The translations under genes and the position numbers were made by a program. Shown piece by piece: positions 9,190-20,669 of a DNA stretch of 64,000 nucleotides; the first letter of the stretch is position 1; each line of letters opens with the position of its first letter. The notes under the pieces are model-generated. The model did no database searches. It worked only from the letters and a program-made list of their open reading frames with translations, and had not been told where the DNA came from. The stretch spans positions 1,302,001 through 1,366,000 of the forward strand of contig JAQQWL010000011.1 of the NCBI GenBank assembly GCA_038363925.1, given 5' to 3'. Origin of the DNA: Apiospora phragmitis (taxonomy: Eukaryota; Ascomycota; Sordariomycetes; Amphisphaeriales; Apiosporaceae).

Positions 9190-10106
9190 AGTAGTGTCCT
9201 CCTTGTTGCTTGAAGGCGACGAATTTGCCGAACAATTCGAAGGTCTCGAAAAGGGAGTGGCGGTCGTTATGATGTTTTTCTATATGTCTAACTCATATAG
9301 TGTTATTAGAACAGTAGTTACAAACATAGAGACAGTGCTTACATATACGTACGTAGAGCGGGCTGTGGATCTACGGAATATTCTAGAACATGAGTGACAT
9401 GGACAGCCTTCCATGGTTATCGGTTTGACTTCCGGCCGAACTTTCAACGCCTCTTGGAATACGCTGTCATCTATGTTCGTAAGATCGTGATACTTCTTAC
9501 GATGTCTAAAATCGTATTAATGCAAGGCTTTCGGTCCCTTATACAAAGAGCTCAGGTACCTCAACAAAACTTTCGGGGTGTGGCATGGGCCATCGTCGCA
9601 GTACGGGCACTCATGGAGATAGAGACATTGGCATTTGCGAGAGTTCTCATACTCATCCAACTCCTGTCGGGATCTGCACTTTTCTTCGCAGCCAGGTTCT
9701 TCGCAGCAATGTTTTGCTTCCTTAGATTGCAATCGGGGCTGGGACGAAGGGTATATAGCCGACGGCAACCGTTCGGTGGATACGTTTAAACGGACATGGG
9801 AGCACCCGTTGTAATGCACTCAAGTTCAAGAGCGTGATCGTTTCGTGGTTGACTAGTCCATGAGATAGTTGCAGCATACTGCGGGCCAGCGAGCTGACAC
9901 GAAGACATTCGGTATTCATTTAGGGAGGATCTTAAAATTGTGCCCTGCGCGTCGGATACAGGATCGCGTGGTACTCGCCGGCTAGTTTGCACAGCAGTAT
10001 TCACCGGTAGACCTGGTGCCTCGTACAAGATGGAGAACTGTGAACAAGTAACTGTCGATGCTGCCTGATTGCAGCTGGATACGTTAAGCGCGATGTGCGG
10101 TTCCAT
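9190..10106 (-). pseudogene. Decayed C2H2-type zinc-finger gene
   Basis: The minus strand encodes a Cys-rich block (CCEEPGCEEKCRSRQELDE, then ENSRKCQC and HECPYCDDG) that follows the fungal C2H2 pattern of C-P-G-C plus F-R-S-R plus R-H-E-N-S. Expected Arg/His positions are replaced by Tyr/Cys. Past a stop codon (TAA after KALH) the frame resumes with FRHRKKYHDLTNID and EGCPCHSC. Upstream there is a frame shift at about 9790-9820, after which the frame stays open to 10106. His-to-Tyr and Gln-to-stop changes fit C-to-T mutation of the coding strand. The overlapping plus-strand frame is considered a shadow. Family assignment is by motif only. Confidence 0.45.
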
Positions 10107-11299
10107 TTCGTCTTCCTGTGGAGAGACTGGAAAATCACCCCAATCTAGAGTTCGAATGGTGATAAGGAGACTTCTGAGGTAACCTAAAGTATGTAACTTA
10201 TCAGGTTTCTCTTCTTTTAAGTCGCAAATAGGGCAAGACGAGCCGTAAGGAACACGCAGCTGTAGAGTAACTCATAATCTGGTGAATGATTGTGCTCGGT
10301 TGGTCTTACGTTCGTATGAGATAGATGAGTCCAAGGAGTGCAGTAAGGAGGGTAGGCAGAGACCTCGAGAGCAGCACTTTGCACTGAATACTACACTCTG
10401 GCTGGCTAATGCTTACGTAGGATCGGTGAGGGCTTGGATCATTGTCTCCAGGGGCTGCTCGGATGGCGGGATGTAAGGGTTCGTACCCGTCCTCATCAGG
10501 TCACCGGAGAATACACCACTCCAAGCAGGGAGCTCCAAGTCTGGGAGTTGTTGGTAAAGTAGCTAGGGGATCTCGATGCGGTACAGCTCCCGTGCCAACT
10601 AATTACCTCGCAGGAACCATGGTGCATGAACTCCTAACATGCTTATTATAGTACCTAAACACTAGGGGAAGGTACTGTAGCCCATGCTCTGTCCTAGGAT
10701 AACAATTATGTCTCAAAATTAGCGAGCCTTCATGCCTTCAGGGACTGATGGTCTGCACATATCTTCTAGAACAGCACGTCCGAATTCGTTCAGGGGAACT
10801 CACTCGACTGGTAAAAAATACCGCACTCGTCAAGAGTACGGAAGGCTCATGAGCACGGGCATCATAACTGGCTGCCCACCCCTGAATTACTTACCTACCA
10901 CAATCCTTGTTGGTAACTACATATATGTTTATCTTCCGAGGGCTTTTCCACGCCCAATCAAGAATCCCCTGTTGTCTACAGCTTCGCCTCACTTCTCTTA
11001 CTACCCACGATACATCGAGAATGTCGAACACCGGCCGGATTGTCGAGCATGAATATATCCGAAACCCACCTCTTAAAATCCCGGTCCGAGACCGAAGAGA
11101 AGTTGTATCAGATGTTTGAAGACGATGTGCAGTATATATTATAATCGGCTAGTTCTCGCTGCAGGGCCTCATCAGTGAGACGCTCATGATTGTCAGGGGT
11201 GTGTTGCCCATTATGCCAAGGACGTCGGTGTTAAATCATTTGGATGGTCGTTCTGAATAGAAGGGGGCCGCTCGAAGAATCTGTTGGGTTGATATATAG
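10107..11299. other. No intact gene; likely decayed sequence
   Basis: Only short frames without motifs on either strand. It lies between two pseudogenes and is probably eroded coding or repeat DNA. Confidence 0.35.
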
Positions 11300-11830
11300 A
11301 AGCAAATGAACTTTTGATAATTGTATGGGGCCCATGAAAACCCTTGAACACTCCTTGTAGCCAAGCTTGTGCGCATGGGTGCTCCAGTCAATGCTCGAGA
11401 CCATCACTAGCGAACTCCTCTCCATCTGATCGTTTCTTCAGGATCTAGCTTCCTATGCGAGGACAAACAAACCATTGAAAACATCATTGGGGAACTCTTG
11501 AGGGCAGGTGCAGACCCTACTGCTTACGACTCATCCGGACGGACGCCACTTATGTGTGCGGTACGCCAATGTGGGCGGGCAGCAGCAAATGCTGTTCGTA
11601 CTCTCACTTGTGAACGTACGGTTGTCGAACAGGCGAAACTGTCCAGGAATGAGCTACTTAAGGCAGCCCTCCAAATTCCGAACACAGACTACATTGTCAC
11701 TGACGACCTGAATCCATTCGCAGACGATAGACCAGTCGATATTCTTCTTTTTTTTTCCCACGTCGACATAATCCTGCAGTGTGGGAAATGTCTGACAACC
11801 CAGGGGTTGTTTGTGGACCCCCAGACGTAA
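11300..11830 (+). pseudogene. Ankyrin-repeat gene remnant
   Basis: Two ankyrin repeats can be read. GAPVNARDHH, a stop (TAG at about 11408), then RTPLHLIVSSG form one repeat. GELLRAGADPTAYDSSG followed by RTPLMCAVRQ form the next. Both carry the D/G-x-TPLH/M core. The frame is interrupted by stops upstream of the first repeat and switches before the second. The C-terminal part (LSRNELLKAALQIPNTDYI) is not an obvious repeat. The remnant sits just upstream of a HET-domain pseudogene, and fungal ankyrin arrays are often the C-terminal part of NLR-like proteins. No effector or nucleotide-binding domain is visible. Confidence 0.55.
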
Positions 11831-12963
11831 TTGTTGATTCATGCTTCGCAGTCGGCGATGGAGAATCCCTTCTTTATGTAGAGAGCGCATACGATTCCAA
11901 ACACTTACGTTACGACAATAGCCGCCTCGATCGTCTTGTTAAAAGCTTCGGGATTTTTATGGGGGTTTCCGGTAGAACAGGTCGTTCCAGTGCTCTTAGG
12001 GTAGTGTTCGCCAAGCCCGGGTTCTCGATGGATTGACATCGAGCTCGCCATGCTTGCTTAAGGGTACTCTAGGATGCAGCAACTGCTCAGATGTGCTAGG
12101 TGAAGGGTGTACTGCACTTTTATGAGAGCTCCCTCGGTCGTCCAGGCCAACGCAGTGCTCGCCTCCAATGATCAGGATTGGAAGACAAGTTTTCTCATGT
12201 GTCTACAGCTACGAAAGCCTGACTCGGCCTTATCGCGTCTGTATAGCCATCGGCACTAGCTTGTTAACCATGGCAGTACGTGGCCAACGCCTTAGTATTA
12301 ATGAAGCTCAAAGTCTCTAGAGCGAGTTGGAAGAGAGAGTGTTAAAACAAATGCAAGATGTAGGGTCGATAGGAGCCACATTCATGGGAGACCTGCGACA
12401 GGCAACGATGGATCCCGAGGGCGCTAAATTGGAGAGTCCAGCGAACAGCTTCGAGGATACGGTTCTGTTTCGAGAATCTATGAACGATGAAGTATCCGCC
12501 CCCAGGCCACTTTCCCCTATTGTACTGACAGGTCCGAGTAATCCGTTTTCTGTTTCTTACCAACCTTGCTATTTGCTCATAAAACCCTACCTCGGCTGTG
12601 CATTCCAAGTTGTATGAGCTTCACAAAAGGGGGAAAGCGGTGTTTCGGTATGGGGATGGGGATGGGGAGACTAGGACTGGTCGCATAGCTGGTGGAACCC
12701 TAACTGACTCGGCGGCTCGGGGAACCCGTTCCTTTTCTGATTCTACATCTGGTGTTGCCGAAGACCGGCCATATGAAGTGTGCGAGTATTATGCCGAATG
12801 CCTGTGGCTTTGGTGTTTTCCGGTACTTTAAAGCGGGGTACCAGATGTAGGAGATAAAATGTGCGCGGGGTAATCAAGTATCCTCAGCCTGGCGAGGGCT
12901 TGCTGCCCAGCCCCTGGACTGTAGTTATAATTATACAACCTTCAGCTCACCTTTGGTGATCCT
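11831..12963. other. No supported gene; one charged open frame
   Basis: Positions 12327-12617 on the plus strand hold a 96-residue frame beginning MEERVLKQMQDVGS, with reasonable composition. Frames before and after are closed, and no family is recognised. It may be an orphan exon of the adjacent decayed genes. Confidence 0.3.
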
Positions 12964-12999
12964 ATGATAGTCACCCAACTACTCAAAGGCACCTACATC

Positions 13000-15081
13000 A
13001 TGTCACTTTGTCAAATATGTCAAAGCATCGACTGGGCCACTGTCTTAGCGAAACCCATCAGCAAGCTCTTTAACTTCGCCGAGACGTACCCTTTAAACCA
13101 CAATTTGTTTCACTACGTTACTCGATACGAAGGGTTACAGCACCCTGTGGATGGTCTAGTTTTGTATCACAAAAATATCGTTTCACTGCGGGCCAGTGCG
13201 GTGTCTTGTAAGATCTGTTGTCTTGTCCAAGATCAAGTAGACAAGCGCCTCCGCAACGGCGAAGCCGCAGCTAAACTGGGTTTTAAATACCCAGAAAGCT
13301 TCGAGTTGTGGATCTGTGGCACAGGACTCTCTGGCTTCTTCCAAGTCCTCGGATACAACAAAGCCGACACTGAGAAACGATTTGTGAAGAGCGCGGCTTA
13401 CGAGCTTCTAGCTGGCTTTGGTATCTGCGTCGAAGATGGTAAGCACATGTCACACTAAAGATGCTCAATTCTCTCTATTGACGTTACAGTTAGCCAGCGT
13501 ACTCCGTACTGTGATTAAAGGCCGGAAGATCTCGTTGTCGGCTCGCTCACCCGTCCTTCTCCGCCAGATCAAGGAATGGATGAAGACAACCGCAATCAAT
13601 CAAACAAACTCTTCATATGTGCCAACGCGGCTTCTGCGTATTGAAGATAACGGCGAGCGTGTTGAGCTATCTTCTCCGAGCCACATTTGCGTTGAATATG
13701 CCTGCCTCAGCCACTGTTGGGGGTTGACTCAACCTTTGTTGTTGAACTCACACACGTCTACAAAGCTACGAAAAGGTGTCAGCAAAGGGAATCTGCCACG
13801 CAGTTTCCAGGACGCCATCTGGTTGACTCATCAATTGGGATTACAGTACCTCTGGATTGACAGCCTTTGCATTTTGCAAGATAATGCGGAAGACTGGGCT
13901 CGCGAATCATCACACATGGACAAAGTCTACCAGAATGCTACTATCACTATAGCCGCCAGTCAAGCAAGCGACAGCTCGAAAGGCTTTCTTGACAGAAATC
14001 TGCCACGAGTTTATACCCCTACTCAAATCACTATTGGTGGAATTCACGGCCATGCATTGCTATTTCCGATCCCGCTCAAGTTCGCGGGTAATCCAAATCT
14101 TCTGGCTGAGATGGAGGAAGAGCCCTTGACGGCTCGAGGCTGGGTCCTGCAAGAACGTTATATGGCCAGGCGAACAATCCATTTTACTCAAGACCAGTTG
14201 TTTCTTGAATGCGAAGGAAACCTCCTTGCGGAGGACAGCGGCTTCAGTATAAGCTTGCCTATGCAATCTCCTTTTACGCTCAGCGCTAACACAAGAGAGA
14301 ATCCTGCATGGACCAAGGTAGTTGAGCGATATTCCCGGCGAAGGCTGACGCGAGAGCAGGACAAATTGCCAGCATTGGCAGGTATGGCAGCATACTTCTC
14401 GTCCATATCCGAGGACAAAACGTCGAATGCAGGCAAACGATACTTAGCAGGGCTTTGGTCAACTGACATCGTCAAGCATTTGTGCTGGAAAATGGCCTAT
14501 CAAGACTCTCCTGGTGCGCGCCCACGAAATATCGAGCCCCAACTTGGTCCTGGGCATCCATAGATGGACCGATCACCTTCCAGGAGGCGTTTTCTAAGAG
14601 TCTTCTACTGATTCAAGACACGCAAACCGAGTTGAAACGGTCTGATAATATCTTTGGAGAGGTCATTAGCGGCTGGGTCTTCCTTAAAGCGATTCATCTT
14701 GAGCCAAAGGAAGTTTCCGCAGATGGTCGTTCTCTCGGATTGTCTGAAAATGGTATAAGGTTTTTGATCAATGCAGATTGGGACACAAAACAGAATGGCA
14801 CAAAAGAACAATTGCAGCAGTTGATGATCCAAGAGAAGCTAACTGTGGTGCTCGTTGCTTGGCAAGAGACACAAGAACCTCTCGCTTTGGCAGGGCCTCT
14901 ATGCCTGATCTTGACGCCAGTGGAGCATAGGGTACACCCATACCATACCATTCCTACTTACGAGAGGGTGGGTTCAGGAATCGCCCGAACTATCGGAGAA
15001 GAAAGTCTTGTAAAGCTAATTAGCGAATTGTGGACAGACGCTTTTGAGAAAGGCGATCTTGAGGATATTATTCTTGTTTGA
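13000..15081 (+). pseudogene. HET-domain (heterokaryon incompatibility) gene with one frameshift
   Basis: Exon 1 runs 13000-13438 (MSLCQICQSIDW; an in-frame ATG also exists at 12964). A 55-bp intron at 13439-13493 ends in TTAG, and exon 2 starts at 13494. The HET domain is unmistakable: EYACLSHCWG, then LPRSFQDAIWLTHQLG, YLWIDSLCILQD, then MDKVYQNATITIAA, and ARGWVLQERYMARRTIHF. The typical C-terminal motif YRAPTWSWASIDGP is present but in another frame, so a single 1-base loss (or 2-base gain) lies at about 14505-14530, between WKMAYQDS and KYRAPTW. HET proteins trigger cell death on fusion of incompatible hyphae. With one frameshift this is a recently broken or polymorphic allele, unless it is a sequencing error. 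Confidence 0.85.
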
Positions 15082-15476
15082 ACTGCTCCGAATAGCACTC
15101 ATTTAATCAGGCTTATATATGATTACCAGTCGTTGTCAATTATCTTCTTCTAGATCATTGTTGTTGTACATCTAGTCACAACTTCGGGAGTTCCTCGACA
15201 AACGGCTTACTTCCCGAGTAAGACGAGATAGGGCTAAGCCGCAGCGTGTGGCAGATACGCCTTATGACGGCCTTACCCATTGATTGTTCGACAAAGGTAC
15301 ATGGCCTTGCGCCTATAAAGCTGCAGATAGTAGATCGACCGGACCACAAGCCCCTGAACACAGGTATTCCCCTCTAATGAGATAAATTAATTCTTCTTTT
15401 ATTCCTCCTCTATCTTTACTGTTTTTTTCATAGAAGCACCTGCTATGAATAATACCTTCGTTCCTACTAGCATTGA
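15082..15476. other. No supported gene
   Basis: Intergenic sequence between the HET and GNAT remnants, AT-rich around 15380-15440. Nothing recognisable. Confidence 0.35.
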
Positions 15477-16188
15477 TTCTCGTCATGGCAGCGTGAAACA
15501 CTCGTAGGACAACACGCCAAGCTCAGCACATCCCGACTTCGAGCGCAATACCTTCCCGACGATGCCGCGACCGCTTATACACGAGTGTCGGTGAATGTAA
15601 CCTTAGCTGGGAACGCGTTTGTCTGCAGTTGGAAACATGGCGGCGGCATTGTCTGTTGGGTTACGCAGCTGGTTGCGCACAAGGAATATCGTGAGAAAGG
15701 ACTCGCAGGCGGCCTGCTACGATCTCTCAGAGGAGATACGGACGATATATACGGCATCATTACTTCTCATCCAGCCGCTTGTCTTGCCGCCGCCAAATGC
15801 TTTGGAAGTGCGTACACCTGAACCAGCAAAGTAGTCATACTGATCCCAAATAGGTACTATCGAAAAGGTTTCCATGGATTTCTTCCTCAAGAACGCTGTC
15901 TCAATCACAGAGGTGTCACCCATTCCCTACATCAAGAACCCGAAACTTTCTGGCAAACTGTTTGATGTGAAGGAAACGAATGGGCTTATCTCTGGTGTTA
16001 ATACTGACTTCCTCGTCGACCATGAGGAACCAAAGGAAGCTTTGGCACTGATCCGGGAGGAGTGGAACTGGCCACTTGGTGACCTACCTGATGGACACGA
16101 GTTTCTGCTCATCTTGCAGGGCCAGTCTCGTCGTTCAAGGTCACGGTCTTTATCCAGATTTTGGGCCACGACGGCTGCCTCCAGCTAG
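15477..16188 (+). pseudogene. GNAT-type acetyltransferase, 5'-truncated
   Basis: The frame opens right after a TGA at 15474 and has no in-frame ATG. It reads LRAQYLPDDAATAYTRVSV, then VTQLVAHKEYREKGLAGGLL, the acetyl-CoA-binding region of GNAT enzymes (the usual Q/R-x-x-G-x-G/A is degenerate). A 46-bp intron at 15808-15853 (donor GTGCGT, acceptor AATAG) restores CFGS-TIEKVSMDFF and leads into FLVDHEEPKEALALIREEW and PLGDLPDGHEFL, a C-terminal pattern of a fungal GNAT-like family. Either the first exon lies further upstream and was not found, or the gene lost its 5' end. Substrate unknown. Confidence 0.55.
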
Positions 16189-16345
16189 AATGTGAGCTAG
16201 AGAACCCCGATTGGTGGTTGAGCGGGAAACTGGCCTGACCCCGCTCTTGCTATCGACAAGGCCATTCTCACATGAGCCCATATTGTGACCTCTAGGTAGT
16301 TCTAATGACACGCAATCTCATTTGTGAAATTTTGATATTCATAGA

Positions 16346-17823
16346 ATGAATAGCGAAATAAGATTCTTTTCTCGATGTTATTACTGTGGTAAACAGTACA
16401 GAATTCGACACACTTGTTACGGAAAGGCACGATGCGGGGTCATCTCGCTGTTTACCATAACCCTTGATGGCAACCAATCGAGCGGCCAGATCGATTATCC
16501 ATCAAATTTTGAAATAGCTTCACGCGATGGAGGGCTCCGAGCTGCATCCTTGAGAACGGGTGGTATTTGGGCTGAAAAACGTAAAGTTTACATTGACTAC
16601 CCTCCTGATCTTCAGCAATAGTACGTATTAGCCTGCTCTGCACGTACCGGCTAGAATGTAACAAGTGAACAGTATATCCAGCTTTGTTGCTCATCAAACC
16701 ACGTACCCAGTCCCTAGTCCATTCGCTCTGGCCGAAGCCCTCCTGGCTGCGTCCAGCATCCGAACCTGGGCAGCAAAGAGTCCTGAACACCTCCTAGAAA
16801 AAGCGCAGGAATTAGTACGTAACCAGGACTGTGTGAAACTCAAAGCGCATATCGCGCTTATCGAAGGAGCATCGTATTACGCCTCGCTGGAGATACGAAA
16901 GGCTCAGAACGTATAATTGAGGAATTTATGTCGAGCGCAACCTCTAACGCGGACAAAGTCCCGGACGGAAATCTAGCAGCTCTACAACTATCGCAAGCAA
17001 CCAACCATGTTTATAACTTTGATTTCCCAGAGGCACATGCAGAGGCTAGGAAGTGGACACCAGACTTCCGACGATTAGAATGGCAGGAAAGCCTCCTATG
17101 GGACCAAATATCCTGCGTCGGTCGAATCACCCGCGGTGAGGGCCGTATTCAAGAAGCTCGAACGTGCTTCGAGGCATGTATGAGGAACACCGGAATCAGC
17201 GAAGCTAAACGCCTTCTCGTCAAATCAGCAGTGACCGATATCTACTGCGAGCTGGCTTACTTGGAAAGAGGGTTACCTTATCTTGCTCAAGCAGAGGCAA
17301 TATTAGAGCCGGAGCTTGCGCGACTGAGGCAACTATCGCGCCACCAGACTAAAGGGTTCGAAGGCTGCTCTTGTCCATTACCGAAGTTCGGATCGGACAG
17401 GACTGCCGCGACGAAGCCGAAATACTAGCCACGGAGCTCCTCGCTATCTACCCAAGTATAAAAGATCCTGACATCGTCGATCGGCTTGGGCACGTCAGAG
17501 CACATATCGCTATGACACGAATATCATCTTCACTGGAAGAGGAGGCAATGCGGTGGAAGAGTGTACTAGACTGGAATCGATATTACAATCCTTTGCAAGA
17601 GGAGGTATTCACTTGTGGCGTGGTTTATCTGCTTCTTTGCGTTGTGTGGCATAGACTGGGTGAGATCCATACGAGTCTACAATTTTTGCATAAAGCCAAA
17701 CAAGTCCTCCGTCGAATGAAAAGGCAATACTTGATTCCAGGGCTAGGTAGCTACCTTCTCTGGGAGGTGTTACAGGTGATACAGCCCGCAGGAGGGGTTT
17801 TCGAGATTCTCAGCATTGCCTAG
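16346..17823 (+). pseudogene. TPR-like helical-repeat protein gene, two frameshifts
   Basis: Exon 1 (16346-16620) and a 52-bp intron (16621-16672, GTACGT..ACAG) join as DYPPDLQQ-YISSFVAHQT. The frame then shifts by one base at about 16905-16915 (READY parts SLEIRKAQ and RIIEEFMSS) and again at about 17360-17372 (RQLSRHQTKG to RRLLLSITEV). The joined product would be over 450 residues of amphipathic helices resembling tetratricopeptide-like arrays: WQESLLWDQISCVGRI, EARTCFEACMRNTG, VKSAVTDIYCELAYLERG. Such arrays are common as C-termini of fungal STAND/NLR-like proteins. No NB-ARC or NACHT motor is seen upstream, so this may be a detached C-terminal part. The two single-base lesions indicate loss of function. 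Confidence 0.5.
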
Positions 17824-18610
17824 CATAGGTCATAGCACGAGACAAGCTCATGCGACTAACCCAGACATAATCTAATCCGAAGTTGAGACGAGTCCTGCTT
17901 CTCACGCAAAGACCTTCATTATCAATCTTTGTCTGTCACGGTTGGATTACAGAGCAGTTGGCTTAGCCAGCCAGAATTTGGCTCTGACAATTTCGTGCTG
18001 GGGAGCAGAACCGTGGCTGGTGTCAGGTAAAGACTGGGCATTCTTGACTTCGTGGAAAGCCGTGAACGCTCCTTCTCTTAACCAGAAGCAGTTGATTCAT
18101 TACCTAGGTCTGCGTTACATCATGATGAACGCAGACTTGCTGCCCACACCCTTAAGAAATAATGAATCGTGGTCCTTAGAAAACATAGGTGGCTTTAGCA
18201 AACCGAAAGTAATGTTCATGGAACAGGCCTGGTTCTCTTGTCGGAGCTCGTCTGTTTACGCTCCTTCTAGTGCAGCATTTTGGCCGACTTCCCATACTCG
18301 GACGGTTTTACTTGGCTCCTTGAATTTCCGGTACTGTTGACTAACGACGATAGGTGCCTCGTGAGTCGAATTCTTGGGGGTCCTTGGAGATGGTTCTCCC
18401 GACCTCGACCTGATAGTCGCAGGTCTGTTATCAACGACTGGAAGATTTCCGTGGCCATTGAAAGTCTGTCCGATGATTTAGTAGAAAGTTTATCTATGTG
18501 ACAATCGACTGATCACGAATTTTGGACCACACGAGCCTCTCAAAGTCAATCTGGTAGCGCGGATCTCCTGGGACTCCTTGACGTAAGTGGTTGCGAATAT
18601 ACTGAACATA
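17824..18610. other. No supported gene; possible decayed exon
   Basis: A plus-strand frame at 17942-18340 (AVGLASQNLALTISCWGAE, later LGLRYIMMNADLL) looks partly protein-like but has no intact ends or recognised motif. It may be a further remnant of the TPR-like gene. Confidence 0.3.
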
Positions 18611-19229
18611 TCACCCATCCTCCTTGCCGGAGCTAAGTTTCAAATGGTCCCAGAGGTCCTTGCTGGCGGCGATATCGTCCCATTTCCAAGTGGTAGCGAT
18701 GGCCGCTGAAGGCACCGGACCCAGAATCACCCCGTCGTACTTCTGCTTATCATACGTCAAGCTTGCGTATTCCTCTTCTGGAAAATCGATCTTGCGGAGA
18801 AGGCGCTTGAGTTCGGAAACATAACCACAGAAAAGCTTCTTCGGATCGATGACGTGGATTTGGATAACCTTCAGGCCGTCATGCGTGAATCGAGATGCAA
18901 TGCTTGATTAGAACCCTGATGAAATCATAGGTAAGAGAATTCCAAGGAGTGGGATGGTCCGTATCGCCATCATTGCGGTGAAATTCGAGCGATTCGAACA
19001 AGAAGAATCTGCAGGTAAAGTCCACATCTGCCTGCCATTGTCGATGTTTCAAATAACCGTGAACCAATGTTCGAGACTTCGAATGTATGATACGGGATAG
19101 AAGCCTGTGAGGTTTGAACCTGTGTCGTCGAGTTCGGCATCGGGAAGACTCTTGTATATCGAGTTTACGACTTGCCAGCAAAGCATCCAAAACTAGGTTA
19201 GAATAACCAGGAATTGAATTCATACTCAT
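18611..19229 (-). pseudogene. DUF7587-like gene with one frameshift
   Basis: The minus strand carries two consecutive frames. The first starts at an ATG at 19229 and runs to PWNSLTYDFIRVLIKHCIS. A one-base shift at about 18895-18905 leads into FTHDGLKVIQIHVIDPKKL, then LTYDKQKYDGVILGPVPSAA and ATTWKWDDIAASKDLWDHL, ending at TGA 18611-18613. The second frame has no ATG. The order (Ser/Arg-rich start, WxSLT, I-x-V-I-D, a Tyr-Asp-x-Glu/Gln segment, TTWxWDD) resembles fungal DUF7587-type proteins. That name is an impression from motif order, not a search result. The single lesion implies recent inactivation or a sequence error. Confidence 0.45.
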
Positions 19230-19269
19230 CTTAGAAGATTTAAAGTTACAAGTTACCGTAAGAAGACGT

Positions 19270-19632
19270 TGTTATTTGACGCTCAGCACTGTGATGTAAT
19301 GCTGAAGACTGCAACTTCAATTCTACGTCTTATGTTGTCAACTACCTTAACTCTTGAAGGTTCTATGACGTTGCAGCATGGGTGTTGGTGTGTTGTGTTA
19401 TCCAATACAGTGCAACCGCCTCGTCGCCGACTCGTGATCATTGTATGGGGTTCTCCCCCATTAGAATTACATTTGGATTGCCTTTACTTTCGAATAATAG
19501 AGCAGATAATGTAGGCTAAAGGATAATATATAAACCCTTGTATTCCTTTTTCTTCTTCTCCACGCTCCTCTCTATTAATAATGATTAACCAACTGCATCC
19601 TAATACAATCCTTGAACCCAACTTCTTAAACA
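19270..19632. repeat. Possible solo LTR
   Basis: The segment starts TGTTA and ends TAAACA, contains TATATAAACCC near 19527-19540 followed by a pyrimidine-rich tract, and is about 363 bp long, as expected of a fungal LTR. The flanking five bases (GACGT and CTCCA) do not form a target-site duplication and no second copy is present, so this is weak. Confidence 0.2.
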
Positions 19633-19692
19633 CTCCACCAAGTCAACCTACTTCTAGCCACAGCACCGAGTTTAGTAAATATAACCGGTATA

Positions 19693-19986
19693 ATGACTAG
19701 CCTAGCAGAGATTGCCGACCAGGTTTTTGAGATGGCTAATCTCAGTACTTGTGGCTTTCGGGGGGGTTCACCCGTTACCAAGGAACTATTTCGCAACCAT
19801 GTGGAAATGGACAACGCTTTATGTCCCGACCGAGACTCTGTCCAAAGACACCTAAACAATGCAATCGAGAACGACCGTGGACAAGGTGGCCCGGCCAAGA
19901 TTCGACACTACTCAGCTCTCGCGGTCAAAATGTACAGAAATCCTGAAGAGCTAGGCCTCAATCTCGGCCTAGGCGGGCGTACATAA
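19693..19986 (+). CDS. Small hypothetical protein
   Basis: A 97-residue frame from ATG (MTSLAEIADQVFEMANLS) that includes FRGGSPVTKELFRNHVEMD. Composition is protein-like and upstream sequence has a TATA-like TATATAAA about 160 bp away, but no motif is recognised and a long antisense frame also exists. It could be the first exon of a decayed gene. Confidence 0.25.
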   Translation: MTSLAEIADQVFEMANLSTCGFRGGSPVTKELFRNHVEMDNALCPDRDSVQRHLNNAIENDRGQGGPAKIRHYSALAVKMYRNPEELGLNLGLGGRT

Positions 19987-20669
19987 CAAATGGTCTAAGT
20001 CGATGTGCCCATGGTGTCGCTCGAGTTCAGTGTCGACGGCGGGCGGACCTGGAAGCCCACAGAGTGCCAGGAGTACAATCTCTTATAGGAACCAACCAGG
20101 TTGGGAGAGATATTACCAGTGTCCGCGTCACGTGCGGGAGAGTCACATCGCGGGGTCATCTAGGGATTTATGTTGCTGGCGTTGGGGAGGATATTGGTCA
20201 TGGTGATGGGACAAGGGCAGTAGGCAACAGATATCCTAGATATATTAATATAGGTGCTCATATCCCGTGGGATAAACATGACACCGTTTACCACTCGCAA
20301 TTCCGATTGCTTCTCACTGGCGCGATCTGGGATAGTCTTCGGTCATATTTACAGGGCCATGGATGCACAACAGGCGACAGAAGGAAGCTCAGCGTGACAA
20401 GCATCGTTCTGGAGAACTGTAGCCCCCTTCTCCGTCACTATTTGGTCTTTGGGGCGGAGTAGCAGGAAGCTCCGAGGCTTCAAGCTCGACTGCATCCGTG
20501 TGGCCAGTCATTCCAAACTGAGGAGGTCCTGGGGATCGACTTCCAACGGGTATGATTTTTCCTGTCTTCAAGAATGCTCGGAATACTTGGTGGTCGACCT
20601 GGACACGTGGGATATCCGAACGAGATTCTTCGACTAGGCACTGCAGGTGGTCCTCCGGCTCCAGACCAG
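19987..20669. other. No supported gene
   Basis: Overlapping frames on both strands (for example plus 20064-20462) without motifs; the left part of the adjacent minus-strand zinc-finger pseudogene may extend in here. Confidence 0.3.

Noticed and set aside
8690..9194. Frames of 119-124 residues on both strands
   Set aside because: No motif or codon pattern, and each is the mirror of the other.
9394..9789. 131-residue plus-strand frame rich in hydrophobic residues
   Set aside because: It is antisense to the Cys-rich C2H2-type remnant; Cys and Glu codons read backwards give Ala, Phe and Leu, which explains the apparent hydrophobic protein.
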